NCBI GenBank assembly: GCA_000961745.1
Contig: LAEA01000114.1
Span: 1-51,987, forward strand
Source of the DNA: Rhodospirillaceae bacterium BRH_c57
Lineage (GTDB): Bacteria; Pseudomonadota; Alphaproteobacteria; Rhodospirillales; Rhodospirillaceae
Reading direction: 5' to 3'
DNA length: 51,987 nucleotides
Shown here: positions 17,233 to 25,916 of the stretch, piece by piece
Numbering within the stretch: position 1 is the stretch's first letter
How the letters are laid out: every line of letters starts with the position of its first letter
The notes under the pieces: generated by a model
Database searches by the model: none
What the model saw: the letters and a program-made list of their open reading frames with translations, nothing else
What the model was told of the DNA's origin: nothing
Position numbers and translations under genes: made by a program

Positions 17233-18162
17233 TCAGTCGCCGTCCTCGAAACCGCGCACGAGGTCATCGACATCAAGGGGACCGTCGTCCTCCAAAGCGT
17301 CAGCGAGCGCCGGATCAATGTCTGGAACTCTCGCGTTCTTCGGCTCCCGACCCTTTGGAATGCGGTCGCGCTCCACCACGCGAAGATGCGGCACATGCAG
17401 GGGGAACCGAACCTTCTCAAATCGAGTGCCCCGCCCCGGCACCGGAACACCCTCTACCTTGGCGGAGGCATCCAGCACCAGCCGCCTTGGCGCCGCCGCC
17501 GCAATGTGCCTGATTGCCGTCTCCAGAGCCTCGCGCCGGAATCGGGAGAACACGAGATTTCCGCGCACGGGGTACCCCAGCCAGCGGGCAAGCCGACTGA
17601 CGGAAGCCTCAAACCAAATGTCCGGTTCGAGGCTACGGCCGGCGACAATGGCCAGGATCGGATAAAGCCGCAGGGCGTACTTCGAACCCAGCTTCGCCAG
17701 AACCCGCGTTTCCAGGTACATGTACTGCTCAGGAAACAGGACCGCCTCGCGCAACGGCTCCGTGAACCGGAAAGCGAATCGGCCAACCTCCGGCGCAAGA
17801 TCGATCAGCTTGGCTTCCACCTGGCGGCCGACACTGCGGTCCAGGTTGCCCGCGTTGGCAAGTACGGTCCCCTGCGCCAAGTTCCGGAGCGCCTTGTCGA
17901 ACTCCCGCCAATCGTTGCAACCTGTAAACCTTGCCAAGTACCTGCCAGGGGGATTGACCACCTCGGCATCGCCCTCGCTGTAGGCCCACGCGATGATCGC
18001 GAACAGAACGGCATGTTCCTTCTCCCCCCAGTTCTCGGGGACCTCCATGTGGGCGATGGCCTGCGACAGGCGCATGACCGGCCATTCATCCTGCTCTGCC
18101 AAAATGACAGAATTGACGTCCCCTTCCAGGCGCCCTTTGCCCCGGCGGCCAATCTTGCCCAT
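17233..18162 (-). CDS. Plasmid-type replication initiator (Rep)
   Basis: The 309-residue protein resembles winged-helix plasmid initiators of the Rep_3 kind. FAFRFTEPLREAVLFPEQYM, then YLETRVLAKLGSKYALRLYP and SVSRLARWLGYP, are the usual first-domain pattern ending in a SKYALRLY helix; a second domain with FSRFRREALETAIRHI follows. Such proteins bind iterons and open the origin. The ATG at 18162 has a GAGGAGGT ribosome site; an extension of 14 codons upstream is not needed. The gene faces away from the duplicated repeat region at 18.46-18.82 kb, its likely origin. It converges on the methyltransferase with a 66-bp gap. Confidence 0.78.
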   Translation of the reverse strand: MGKIGRRGKGRLEGDVNSVILAEQDEWPVMRLSQAIAHMEVPENWGEKEHAVLFAIIAWAYSEGDAEVVNPPGRYLARFTGCNDWREFDKALRNLAQGTVLANAGNLDRSVGRQVEAKLIDLAPEVGRFAFRFTEPLREAVLFPEQYMYLETRVLAKLGSKYALRLYPILAIVAGRSLEPDIWFEASVSRLARWLGYPVRGNLVFSRFRREALETAIRHIAAAAPRRLVLDASAKVEGVPVPGRGTRFEKVRFPLHVPHLRVVERDRIPKGREPKNARVPDIDPALADALEDDGPLDVDDLVRGFEDGD

Positions 18163-18461
18163 CAACTTGCACCTCCTCTCCGACACCACCAATACCATAA
18201 ACACTCATCACGAATACCACAAACACTACATCATGTTCCGTTGACGCGGCCAAGGGGTTGCTTGCTTCGGAGGGTGCTTCGGATTTTCTGGCTTCCGGTG
18301 ACTATTAAGAATAGGAAACGTTGCCGTGAGCGGCTGCTGTAGCCGAGGTTCCGCGCCGTGGACCTGAGGAACCGTTTCCCTGATTTTGGCATATTCGCGA
18401 AGGTGGCCGTAGCCGCCCCACCCGCCCAGTTCCTTGCCCGGCACCGCCCCGACATTGCCCC

Positions 18462-18820
18462 GTAGTGCACCTACCTCTGCACCGGAACTAGAATCCCCAT
18501 GTAGGCAAACAGGTCAGGCGGGACTTGGCTTGCCGATCTGTAGTGCACCAGCAGGATGTTTCCGTACACGGCCCAAAGTATCATTGCCCGGCCCGCTCCA
18601 GATCCCGGTTCAGTTTGCCTAGTCCCGTCATACCGGAAGCAGATCCGTTACCGTGAATTGGCAAGGCAACCTCCGGACCTTGTAGTGCACCAACCTCCAC
18701 ACCGGAACGGTATTCCCCAAGCAGGCCAACTCGGCGTGTCGGTACTCTGGCCCGTTGACCCTGTAGTGCACCAACAGGCTGTTTCCGTACACGGACCAAA
18801 CTCATTGCCCGGCCAATTGT
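18462..18820. repeat. Duplicated iteron region, candidate replication origin
   Basis: GTAGTGCACC occurs at 18462, 18540, 18682 and 18763. Copies 1 and 3 share downstream ACCTC and CACCGGAAC then ATTCCCCA. Copies 2 and 4 share CAGG then TGTTTCCGTACACGG and CATTGCCCGGCC. The whole is therefore a tandem duplication of a unit of about 220 bp. It lies just upstream of rep, as an iteron origin would. Binding by Rep is inferred. Confidence 0.7.
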
Positions 18821-19164
18821 GCATCCCGGATCAGCCTTCCCCAGTCCCGCCAAAGAGGAATAAGTTCCGCGACAGCCCACGTGGGCAGCGAGTCCCCCCG
18901 ATGCTTTGGTCCTCCGGAGCGGTACTTCTTCAGGCGTTCAAGGCGATATTGCCGAACCCGGTCACGCTCCTCAGCACGGGCTGGTTCTCCGCCCGCCTGT
19001 ACGGACGTGATAAATGCGGCTAGGTCCGCGTCCCCGACCAGGATCTTCCTGAGCCGTGCCTCGCGGTGGCCGCCAGGGCGGCAGCCACCTTCGCGAAGCT
19101 CATGCCGAACCGTTTCCGCTATACGGTGGTCCTGCCGGAGTTGCTCGTCTACCCGATTGATCAT
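18802..19164 (-). CDS. Uncharacterised small basic protein at the end of the mobilization operon
   Basis: The 120-residue protein is Arg-rich and predicted helical (INRVDEQLRQDHRIAETVRH, then ERDRVRQYRLERLKKYR) and is not assigned to a family. Its ATG overlaps the ardC-like stop by four bases, so it is translated with that operon. Its 3' end (LIRDAQLAGQ) lies in one copy of the 220-bp origin duplication. The other copy carries a decayed version of the same end (LNRDLERAGQ at about 18581-18640), showing that the duplication took in part of this gene. Confidence 0.65.
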   Translation of the reverse strand: MINRVDEQLRQDHRIAETVRHELREGGCRPGGHREARLRKILVGDADLAAFITSVQAGGEPARAEERDRVRQYRLERLKKYRSGGPKHRGDSLPTWAVAELIPLWRDWGRLIRDAQLAGQ

Positions 19165-20276
19165 GGTCCGCTCGGCCCGTAGACGGGTTGCTCATGGGCT
19201 TCCGGCCGGACCTGTTCCTCAGGTTCTGGCAAACCGATCCTCTGCCGAACATGGACCGGAAGCGCGGAGGACACGTGCATCGGCATGTCCGGCGCGGCCC
19301 GTTCGTCGGGTTTTGGCATTTTGGCAGGCGTGGGACTGGGCGTGGACCGATCATCGGAGGCTGGTTCGGAAACGGCAAGACGGTACGCTGGGTGACGATC
19401 AAGGATCCAGTCCGCGGCCCGCTGCGCGTCCGCGGCGGCACGGAAAATCTCCCGTTTGTCGTGCCGGAGCACCTCCAGCCAGGTGTCTACATAACTGGCA
19501 TGCTGCTCCAACTCCGAGGGCACGCCCAGTTCCGCACAAACCATCGCTGACGCGATCTCTGCCCGAAGTTCCTCCATGGCGTAGGCTTTTGTTCCGAACC
19601 TGTTTGCCAAGTTCCGGTCAAGGCGTGACGGGTGGCCTGTGGCATGTCCAAGCTCATGGAGTGCCGTGGCGGACCACCCCTCGGCCGTCATGAAGGCCGC
19701 CTCTGGCGGCATGCTGATCATGTCCTTGCTTGGCGCGTAGAAGGCCCGGTCCCCTCCGGTAAGGATCGGCACGCCGCTGGCGGCCAGGACCGTTCTCACC
19801 GCCTCTGGGGCACGCCACGGAGCTTCCTCGACCGTTGGCGGCCGCCATTCCGGAATCCCGTCCATCTGGCTCGCGTGAAACACCGTATACGCCCGAATCA
19901 TCGGGATTATCCGTGTCTCAGCGTCTTCCCCCTCGTCGGCCGGTTCGTCACGACTACCAACCTGGATCGGCTTGAAGAAGACAATGCCCGTGCCCTTCTC
20001 ACCCTTGCGGACTTGCCACCCACGGTCCAGCGCCTGCTGGTACGTGCACCATCGTGGATCCCCGTCCATGAAGCCTTGCGGCGACAGGCCGAGTAAAAGG
20101 GTGTTGATGCCCCGATACCTGCGGCCCGTGGCCGCGTTCATCGGCGCCAACGGTGCCCCCACGGCCGGATCCCATGGCCGGCGCCATGGCGGCGTACCCG
20201 CTTCCAATGCCTTGATGATGCCGGCCGTCACGTCGTCGTATGTGTCGCGGCGGGGTTTTGTCATTTTGGCAGCCAT
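19161..20276 (-). CDS. ardC: ArdC-like antirestriction protein (ssDNA-binding domain plus zincin metallopeptidase)
   Basis: ArdC-type proteins enter recipient cells with conjugating DNA and blunt restriction. The 371-residue protein has the N-terminal DUF1738 domain (YDDVTAGIIKALEAGTPPWR, then GRRYRGINTLLL and GEKGTGIVFFKP). Its C-terminal zincin domain carries ATALHELGHATGH, with zinc ligands His207 and His211 and catalytic Glu208, and a downstream EELRAEIAS helix supplying the third ligand. The ATG at 20276 has GGAGG upstream; a GTG two codons earlier is possible. It lies directly after the relaxase gene. The C-terminal 80 residues are a Pro-rich tail containing a copy of the 16-base motif. 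Confidence 0.88.
   Translation of the reverse strand: MAAKMTKPRRDTYDDVTAGIIKALEAGTPPWRRPWDPAVGAPLAPMNAATGRRYRGINTLLLGLSPQGFMDGDPRWCTYQQALDRGWQVRKGEKGTGIVFFKPIQVGSRDEPADEGEDAETRIIPMIRAYTVFHASQMDGIPEWRPPTVEEAPWRAPEAVRTVLAASGVPILTGGDRAFYAPSKDMISMPPEAAFMTAEGWSATALHELGHATGHPSRLDRNLANRFGTKAYAMEELRAEIASAMVCAELGVPSELEQHASYVDTWLEVLRHDKREIFRAAADAQRAADWILDRHPAYRLAVSEPASDDRSTPSPTPAKMPKPDERAAPDMPMHVSSALPVHVRQRIGLPEPEEQVRPEAHEQPVYGPSGP
19311..19326 (-). repeat. Dispersed 16-base motif, copy 2
   Basis: An exact reverse-complement copy of TGCCAAAATGCCAAAA in the tail of the ardC-like gene, read there in another frame (AKMPK). A one-mismatch copy lies at 20256-20271 near the start of the same gene, and a two-mismatch copy at 18097-18112 near the start of rep. 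Confidence 0.7.
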
Positions 20277-20278
20277 GA

Positions 20279-21640
20279 TCACCTCCCCGCCGCTGGAGCA
20301 TCGTCGGGACCTTCTTCAAGGCCCAGTTCCACAATCTCAGCTGCGGTCAACGCGTCCGGATGCGACGGTTCCGGGTCCGCGATGCCCAGTCGCTTCTTCA
20401 CGTGATCGGGCAAGGGGCCCTGCGGCGCAGGTCGCTTCGTGCCCCCTTTCTCCTCGCATTCCAAGATGATGTTCTCGGGCGGCACACCCTGGCGGATCGC
20501 CTCGATGCGGGCACGGCGCTGGAACTCCTCCGAGCCGTAGAAGCGGATCGTCGTCCATCTCTCTCGGCAGGCCCGCACCAGTTCGCGCACATGCTTGTCG
20601 GTCGGCTCGCCTTCGGTTTCGACCTGGATCCGGTCGCCCGTGTCGTGCCACCTGGCGCCGAGCCATTCGACCCACAGGCCGTCATAGGCATGCTGAACCT
20701 CGACCCCATTCCGGCGCCACCAGTCGGCCACCCAGTCCCAGTCGATCTGGCCCTGACCCGCCCTGTCGCTGGCGCCAAAAACCTTCTTCTTCGCTTCCCC
20801 CATCATTTCCCCCTGTCTATTTGATCCCTTTTTGTTCTCTGTCTTTGCCCGCTCAACCGTGGGCAACGCGACTGCGTCCAGGTCGGCCAGCCGCGCATGA
20901 ACCTCGGCCGCCCTCTTGCCCAGCCTGCGGGCCAACGAATGCGGCGTGCCCGCCTCGTCCACCGCCACGATTCCCCGCCGGCCGTTTGCAAGGCACAAAC
21001 CCCTTGCCTCGACTTCCCGCTTGAATGAGGCGCCATCGGTGGACGCGGCCCATGCGGCCTGAAGCCGCCGGGCGACATCCATCGCCGGGATCCCTGTCCT
21101 CACGCTGGCCTGCCAATCCTGATGCGTCGCCTGCGCCACGGGTCTCGGGGTGCCTTCAGGGCGGGTGTGGACGCCCACCACGGGCTTCAGGCTCCACCGA
21201 TCCTCCAAGGCACGGCTTGTCTGCTCATGCTTCCGGTAGTTGCCGCCATCGGACACTGTCTTCAGGGTGGCTTGGTTCACCCGTCCCCAGACGACATGCA
21301 GGTGTTCGCGGCCATGTTTGCGATGAAGGACGAGAACCCGCTGATGCCCTTCCAGCCCCAACCGGCGCCCGAGTTCGTCAGCTGCTTCCTGCCATTTTGG
21401 CAGACCCACGGACTCGGCCTCGTCGGCGGCCACGTTGATCGAAGCGTGGTAAACCGCCTTCCGGCACCGGGTCCCCCGCGACAGGGCCCGCATCTCCTCG
21501 AAGGCATCCAGAAGGTCAGCAGACGCCACGCCCTCCATGGCGATGATCTCGACCGTTTCGTTCTCGCCCGACATGAGGTGCGCCGCCAGCCGTCGGACAT
21601 CGCGGCGGCTGTGGCCACGACTGCTCCCCTTAATGACCAT
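20279..21640 (-). CDS. MOBP-type relaxase with LPD7-like C-terminal domain
   Basis: The relaxase nicks the transfer origin and pilots the single strand into the recipient. The 453-residue protein has the N-terminal SRRDVRRLAAHLMSG segment typical of small MobA/VirD2-like relaxases, a metal-binding motif HGREHLHVVWGRVN (about 109-122), and a linker. The C-terminal part (RWTTIRFYGSEEFQRRARIE) looks like the LPD7 domain found in polyvalent mobile-element proteins. The ATG at 21640 has GGAGG five bases upstream and overlaps the mobC end. No type IV secretion genes are present, so the element is mobilizable and depends on a helper. Confidence 0.88.
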   Translation of the reverse strand: MVIKGSSRGHSRRDVRRLAAHLMSGENETVEIIAMEGVASADLLDAFEEMRALSRGTRCRKAVYHASINVAADEAESVGLPKWQEAADELGRRLGLEGHQRVLVLHRKHGREHLHVVWGRVNQATLKTVSDGGNYRKHEQTSRALEDRWSLKPVVGVHTRPEGTPRPVAQATHQDWQASVRTGIPAMDVARRLQAAWAASTDGASFKREVEARGLCLANGRRGIVAVDEAGTPHSLARRLGKRAAEVHARLADLDAVALPTVERAKTENKKGSNRQGEMMGEAKKKVFGASDRAGQGQIDWDWVADWWRRNGVEVQHAYDGLWVEWLGARWHDTGDRIQVETEGEPTDKHVRELVRACRERWTTIRFYGSEEFQRRARIEAIRQGVPPENIILECEEKGGTKRPAPQGPLPDHVKKRLGIADPEPSHPDALTAAEIVELGLEEGPDDAPAAGR

Positions 21641-22064
21641 CGGCACCTCCGAGGAGAGCCGCTTTGACTTGGCGTTGAAGGTCCGCCACCTCGTCGGCCA
21701 CCTTCAGCAGGACACGCAGTTCCGGGGTTCGGCCGCTGGAGTTGGCGACCTTGGCCAACTGATTGACGTTGGACCCGACTTTGCCAAGCTGTCCGGACAG
21801 GCGGGCCAAGGCTTCCGTGTCGGCGGCGGGTTTCCGGCGCGGCTGCATCCTTTTTGGCGCAACAGGCTCGGGCACCTTTCCGGTGGCCCATTTCAAGGCC
21901 AACGCCCGGCACGCATCGGCGGGCGACCGGGGCACCTGAAGCCTCGACGACGCCGCTTCGACGCGGGCGGCTTCCTCCTCGGTCAGCCGAAATGACAGAA
22001 TGTGCGGCTTTTTCGGCGACCGGGACGGGGTTTTGGCATTTTGGCAGGAGGTAGATGAGGGCAT
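21630..22064 (-). CDS. mobC: MobC-like relaxosome accessory protein
   Basis: MobC proteins bind the transfer origin and help the relaxase open it. The 144-residue product has an N-terminal ribbon-helix-helix-like segment (HILSFRLTEEEAARVEAASS) and the family motif GQLGKVGSNVNQLAKVANSS, which matches the bacterial mobilisation domain (G-N-x-N-Q-x-A). Its start lies one base after the stop of the upstream ORF and its end overlaps the relaxase start, so the three form one transcript. A copy of the dispersed 16-base motif lies close to its 5' end. Confidence 0.85.
   Translation of the reverse strand: MPSSTSCQNAKTPSRSPKKPHILSFRLTEEEAARVEAASSRLQVPRSPADACRALALKWATGKVPEPVAPKRMQPRRKPAADTEALARLSGQLGKVGSNVNQLAKVANSSGRTPELRVLLKVADEVADLQRQVKAALLGGADGH
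22031..22046 (-). repeat. Dispersed 16-base motif, copy 3
   Basis: An exact copy of TGCCAAAATGCCAAAA on the minus strand near the start of mobC, encoding CQNAK. A diverged copy ending in ATTTTGGCA lies at 21387-21402 in the relaxase gene. Confidence 0.7.
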
Positions 22065-22065
22065 G

Positions 22066-22341
22066 TCAACGGCCCTCACCCGCCTTGGGCATAGGCACAG
22101 TAACGAGCAGGGGCATGTAGTCCCAACTCTCATCCAAAGCCTCGGCCAGCATGCGGAGGTAGGCAGCCGCGCCAGCCACAGGCAAGTCGCCAGCATGGAT
22201 CGCAAGTTGGATGCCGTGGGCGACATGGGCGGACCCCATGGCGATGGCATCGATCGGCATGCGGTCGCGCACGGCGGCGGCCAGATCGTCGTCAAGGCGG
22301 TCAAAAAGTCGGTCGGCCCACAGGGCGGCAGAGTCGAGCAT
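22066..22341 (-). CDS. Uncharacterised 91-residue protein heading the mobilization operon
   Basis: The product is not recognised. It is helical and acidic (ALWADRLFDRLDDDLAAAVR, then AYLRMLAEALDESWDYMPLL) with no membrane span. It is the first gene of the string leading through mobC, the relaxase and ardC, and its stop is one base from the mobC start. A relaxosome or regulatory role is inferred from this position and its nearness to the candidate transfer origin. Confidence 0.65.
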   Translation of the reverse strand: MLDSAALWADRLFDRLDDDLAAAVRDRMPIDAIAMGSAHVAHGIQLAIHAGDLPVAGAAAYLRMLAEALDESWDYMPLLVTVPMPKAGEGR

Positions 22342-22379
22342 GGCGGTTCCCCTTTTACCAAATGGTTCCGGGGGTCAAC

Positions 22380-22419
22380 GGGGGCCTCGCCCCCTTGCAT
22401 GCTGTCGTCGTTTACGACA
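22380..22419. other. Candidate origin of transfer (paired inverted repeats)
   Basis: Two inverted repeats lie side by side just upstream of the mobilization operon: GGGGGC-CTC-GCCCCC at 22380-22394 and TGTCGT-N5-ACGACA at 22403-22419. Their place and arrangement fit oriT; no known nick consensus could be confirmed by eye. Confidence 0.45.
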
Positions 22420-22750
22420 TGGCTTGCTTACCTCCGGGTTGTTTCCAGAAGTAGCGCGCCAGAGGCCGTTTTGGAGCTGATTACTTATTCTATACAGATA
22501 CTTAATGAGCAGAACGTGGACAAATTCCCGTCGTAGCTGACGTAAACGGAGGCAGAATCGGCGTATACGCGAACAGCATTGGCTGAACGGCAGCTAGCCC
22601 AAACCAGCAATCCGAAATTCGCGACGCTTTCGTTGTTAAAATACGCTTTAATAGAACCAGGAGAGGCGGGCTTCGGCTTTGATCTGCCGACAGCCAGCGA
22701 GAGAGCACGGTGCCACAAAAATTTGCGCCGGGCTTGTGTCGGGGGCGGAA

Positions 22751-25279
22751 ATGTTTTCATCGACGACATCATCAGCGTTTTCAGGATGGCGGGGAGTCGC
22801 TTTCCTGGTCGGTCCACCGGCTGTCGCGGCGATGGCCGCGCTGGCGCTGATTGACTATTCTTACCTGCTGTTTCACAGCCTCATAGAACTCGCGCCGGTT
22901 ACAGTGTCCCTGATGATGGCCGTGATCGCGTACGGCACCATGGCTCTGCGACGAGACGACTTCTTCCTGACCTTGGCGGCCGGTTTTTTCTGGATCGGCC
23001 TGATCGATATCCTCCACATCCTGGCGTTTGACGGCATGGGCGTTTTTCCAGTAGCGGGTCCCAATCTGGCCACCCAGTTCTGGATTGCCGGGCGCCTTGC
23101 CGAGGCGGCGCTGCTAGGTATAGCCGCGTGGCGTCTCGGTCGGACGGTTCCGGCATGGCTGCCTGTTGGTCTTGGCGGAGTCGTATTCATCGCCCTCATA
23201 AGCACCATCATGAGTGGCACCTTTCCCGATGCCTACATTGCTCCCGACGGCATGACCCCGTTCAAAATCAACGCGGAATACGTGGTGATCGGAGTGCTCA
23301 TCTTGGCGTGGTTGGGCCTGTGGCGCGGCCGTAAACGCCTTGAACCCTCGATATTTTGGCTAATGTCCGGCGCCATCCTGCTGACCGCTCTCTCAGAGGC
23401 CTTCTTCACGACTTATCTCGCAGTGACGGACGGGGCCAACGCCACCGGCCACATCATTCGTTTTGTCTCCACTTGGCTCGTTTTATGCGCCCTCGTGTGG
23501 ACGGTCCTGGACCGTCCTCTGACGTTTTTTTCGGGTCGCCTGGGCGATCTGGACCTGATGCCGAACGTGGTGCTTCTGATCGACAAGCAGGGGAAAGTGC
23601 GCGGAATGAATGAGATGGCGCGCCGTCGCTTTGGTCACTCGGTGTTGGGACTTCAGTTCTCCGAGGCCTTTCCCCAGGTACGCCTTGATGCCCTTGCTCA
23701 GGCTGAAACAGCATGGAGCAGCAAGGACCGCCATTACCTCGTTTCCGCCTTCCCAATGCAAGAGGGAGGCCTTCGCGGCACCGTGGTGGTTGCACGAGAC
23801 GCTACCGAGGAAGTGGCCGCACAGCGCGCCAAGGACGCCAATGAGCGCTTCTACCGGGACGTCCTCCACACAGCCAACGCCGCAATGGTGGTACTCGACA
23901 CAAGCGGGGCGGTCGTCGATGTGAACACGGCGACAGAAACTCTTCTAGGACGCACACGAGATGAAATATTGGGCAATAACTGGATAGAACTTGCGATACC
24001 TCATTGCGTCCGAGTTCAAGTCCTTGAGGAATTTAAAAAACTAAAGAGAAGCACTGATTCTGTGCCCTCCGCTTATGAGAACCTGATCGTCGAGAAAAGC
24101 GGTACGGAGCGGCACATCAGCTGGCGCAACAGCGTCATCTCAGCAGCCAACGGAGAACCTCTTCTCATTTCTTTCGGTGTCGATGTGACGGATTTGCGGG
24201 AATCCGAACGACGCTTCAAGGCAATTTTCCATGCGTCGCCCGTCCCGATGACCTTGTCAACGTTTGAGGACGGGAAGTACCTGGACGTAAACCCTGCATT
24301 TGAACGGGTCATCGGATTTGCTCGCGACGAGATTCTGGGGCGCACCGCCGCCGACCTCCACATCTGGGTTGATGACCAGTTCAGCGAGGACATGGCGCGC
24401 CAACTTCATGACAACCGCCAGGCAGACGGCCTGAAAGGGCGTTACCGAAAGGCTGATGGTCAAATCGGCTACACTCAGGGTGGCGCAGCGCTCAGCAAAA
24501 TCGCAGGAAAAATTTGCGTTATCGGTGCCTTCCAGGACATCACCAGCGAGGAACACGCGATGCAGTCCTTGCGGGCCACCAAGCGGCACCTGGAGAAAAG
24601 CAACCAGGAACTTCTGCGCTTTGCAGAAGCCGCCGCCCACGACTTAAGAGAACCCGCACGCCAAGCTGCCATTCAAGCTGACTTGCTTTCTCGGCACCTC
24701 CGTAGCGATGACCCAGAAGTGCTCGCCGACTTGGATGCCGTCAAAGCGGCAGCAAAAAGAATGTACCGATTGGTCGGCGATCTCCTGCGATATACGGAGC
24801 TCGGTGTCATGCCACCGGAGCCCGAAGCTGTCGCACTTGACCAAGTGGTTCGGCAAGCGGTTCGGGACGCCGAACAGGTGACAGGTCGGTCAGCCGCTTT
24901 TCTTATAAGCGACCTGCCGGTGGTCATGGTCGGGCGCCGACGAGTCCCCATGTTGTTTCAGGAAATCTTGAAGAATGCGCTGGCGGCCGCCGCTCCTGAT
25001 CGCCCCTTGATGATCGAAGTCAGGGAAGGGTCCAAGAAAAACGACGGCCTTGTCTATGTCGAAGTGAGCGACACGGGGACCGGCTTCGATCCCGTATTTG
25101 AAAAACAAGCGTTCGATCTGTTCCGCCGGTTAGGCCGCGCCGATCCGGAGCACTCCGGCATAGGGCTACCTTTGGCGAGGCGAATTGCCGAGTTGAACGG
25201 TGGCAAGATATCGATAGAAAGCAGTCCCGGCATAGGAACAAAAGTGACAGTAGGCCTTCCAGAAGTTCCGCAGGACTAA
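22751..25279 (+). CDS. MASE3 membrane-anchored PAS sensor histidine kinase
   Basis: The 842-residue protein has an N-terminal MASE3-type membrane region of about seven hydrophobic segments (about 15-255, including FFWIGLIDILHILAFDGMG). Three PAS-like domains follow (about 270-355, 370-480, 490-600), then a HisKA domain whose phospho-acceptor is His630 in AAAHDLREPARQ, and a HATPase_c domain (ILKNAL, DTGTGFD, GIGLPLARR). The HDLREP form is common in phytochrome-like kinases. No response regulator is adjacent, so its partner is elsewhere or shared. The ATG at 22751 was chosen to match the membrane domain start; a TTG at 22679 would add 24 residues. Confidence 0.88.
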   Translation: MFSSTTSSAFSGWRGVAFLVGPPAVAAMAALALIDYSYLLFHSLIELAPVTVSLMMAVIAYGTMALRRDDFFLTLAAGFFWIGLIDILHILAFDGMGVFPVAGPNLATQFWIAGRLAEAALLGIAAWRLGRTVPAWLPVGLGGVVFIALISTIMSGTFPDAYIAPDGMTPFKINAEYVVIGVLILAWLGLWRGRKRLEPSIFWLMSGAILLTALSEAFFTTYLAVTDGANATGHIIRFVSTWLVLCALVWTVLDRPLTFFSGRLGDLDLMPNVVLLIDKQGKVRGMNEMARRRFGHSVLGLQFSEAFPQVRLDALAQAETAWSSKDRHYLVSAFPMQEGGLRGTVVVARDATEEVAAQRAKDANERFYRDVLHTANAAMVVLDTSGAVVDVNTATETLLGRTRDEILGNNWIELAIPHCVRVQVLEEFKKLKRSTDSVPSAYENLIVEKSGTERHISWRNSVISAANGEPLLISFGVDVTDLRESERRFKAIFHASPVPMTLSTFEDGKYLDVNPAFERVIGFARDEILGRTAADLHIWVDDQFSEDMARQLHDNRQADGLKGRYRKADGQIGYTQGGAALSKIAGKICVIGAFQDITSEEHAMQSLRATKRHLEKSNQELLRFAEAAAHDLREPARQAAIQADLLSRHLRSDDPEVLADLDAVKAAAKRMYRLVGDLLRYTELGVMPPEPEAVALDQVVRQAVRDAEQVTGRSAAFLISDLPVVMVGRRRVPMLFQEILKNALAAAAPDRPLMIEVREGSKKNDGLVYVEVSDTGTGFDPVFEKQAFDLFRRLGRADPEHSGIGLPLARRIAELNGGKISIESSPGIGTKVTVGLPEVPQD

Positions 25280-25397
25280 CGCATCTACCGCCTGAGATTT
25301 CGGTTTGCACGCGACCATACGCTTGCAAAGGCGCCGTCACTACAACGTACACTGCACAGAACTCCTGCCACCCTTCCAAACTGCCTCTTATTTACAG

Positions 25398-25431
25398 ATG
25401 CGGCGCTCCAGATTAAACAGAAGCGCCGCAT
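25398..25431. terminator. Hairpin between convergent genes
   Basis: ATGCGGCGCT (25398-25407) pairs with AGCGCCGCAT (25422-25431), a ten-base-pair stem with a 14-base loop between two converging genes. No T-run follows on either strand. A second hairpin with the same core (GCGGCGCT-N6-AGCGCCGC) lies at 25870-25891, so the FlaF-like gene is bracketed by both. Confidence 0.4.
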
Positions 25432-25475
25432 TGCACCTCAAAATGTATACAATTCTTAGTAAAATGTGTTGTTAT

Positions 25476-25817
25476 TTAGCCAACTTCTGTGGAATAATCC
25501 GCACGTACTGCGGCCCTAAGATGTGCATAAGTCTGAAGGTCAACTATGATCAGCTGCTCTACAACATGATCCGACAATGGCATACCCTCGGCATAAACGG
25601 CCTCAACCCAGGTAGCCTTAGAAAGCACGTCATCTCGAACTCTCTGATATTTGGCAAGATGAGTGTCGTGGGCAACAACTCGGAGTGATTCCCAGAGAAT
25701 CCTGTTTTTCTCAAGAGCCTCCTGATACTCTTTTACCTTCGTCGCATATCTTAAAGATTCGGCAACATGATAAAGGTCATCACACAAGCGGTTGATCGAA
25801 TCGGTGTCTGAATTCAT
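25476..25817 (-). CDS. FlaF-like small protein
   Basis: The 113-residue protein resembles the alphaproteobacterial flagellin regulator FlaF in length and pattern. A helical start (INRLCDDLYHVAESLRYATK) leads to the diagnostic LEKNRILWESLRVVAHDTHL, then LSKATWVEAVYAEG and VEQLIIVDLQTYAHLRAAV. In caulobacters and rhizobia FlaF helps flagellin assembly together with FlbT. No flagellin or flbT is nearby, so the copy may act on host flagella or be a diverged relative. Its association with chemoreceptors on this element makes a motility link plausible, but the match is by eye and weak at the N-terminus. Confidence 0.45.
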   Translation of the reverse strand: MNSDTDSINRLCDDLYHVAESLRYATKVKEYQEALEKNRILWESLRVVAHDTHLAKYQRVRDDVLSKATWVEAVYAEGMPLSDHVVEQLIIVDLQTYAHLRAAVRADYSTEVG

Positions 25818-25916
25818 GAATTCTCCACATCTTACTGTGTTCTGGTTGTCCCAATACGAAGCGTGCTGAGCGGCGCTATGTTCAGCGCCGCCCGACGCTA
25901 CAGTCGATGGTCCCCT

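Noticed and set aside
18226-18444. 72-codon minus-strand frame upstream of rep
   Set aside because: Low-complexity Pro/Arg-rich product, no ribosome site; lies in the rep control region.
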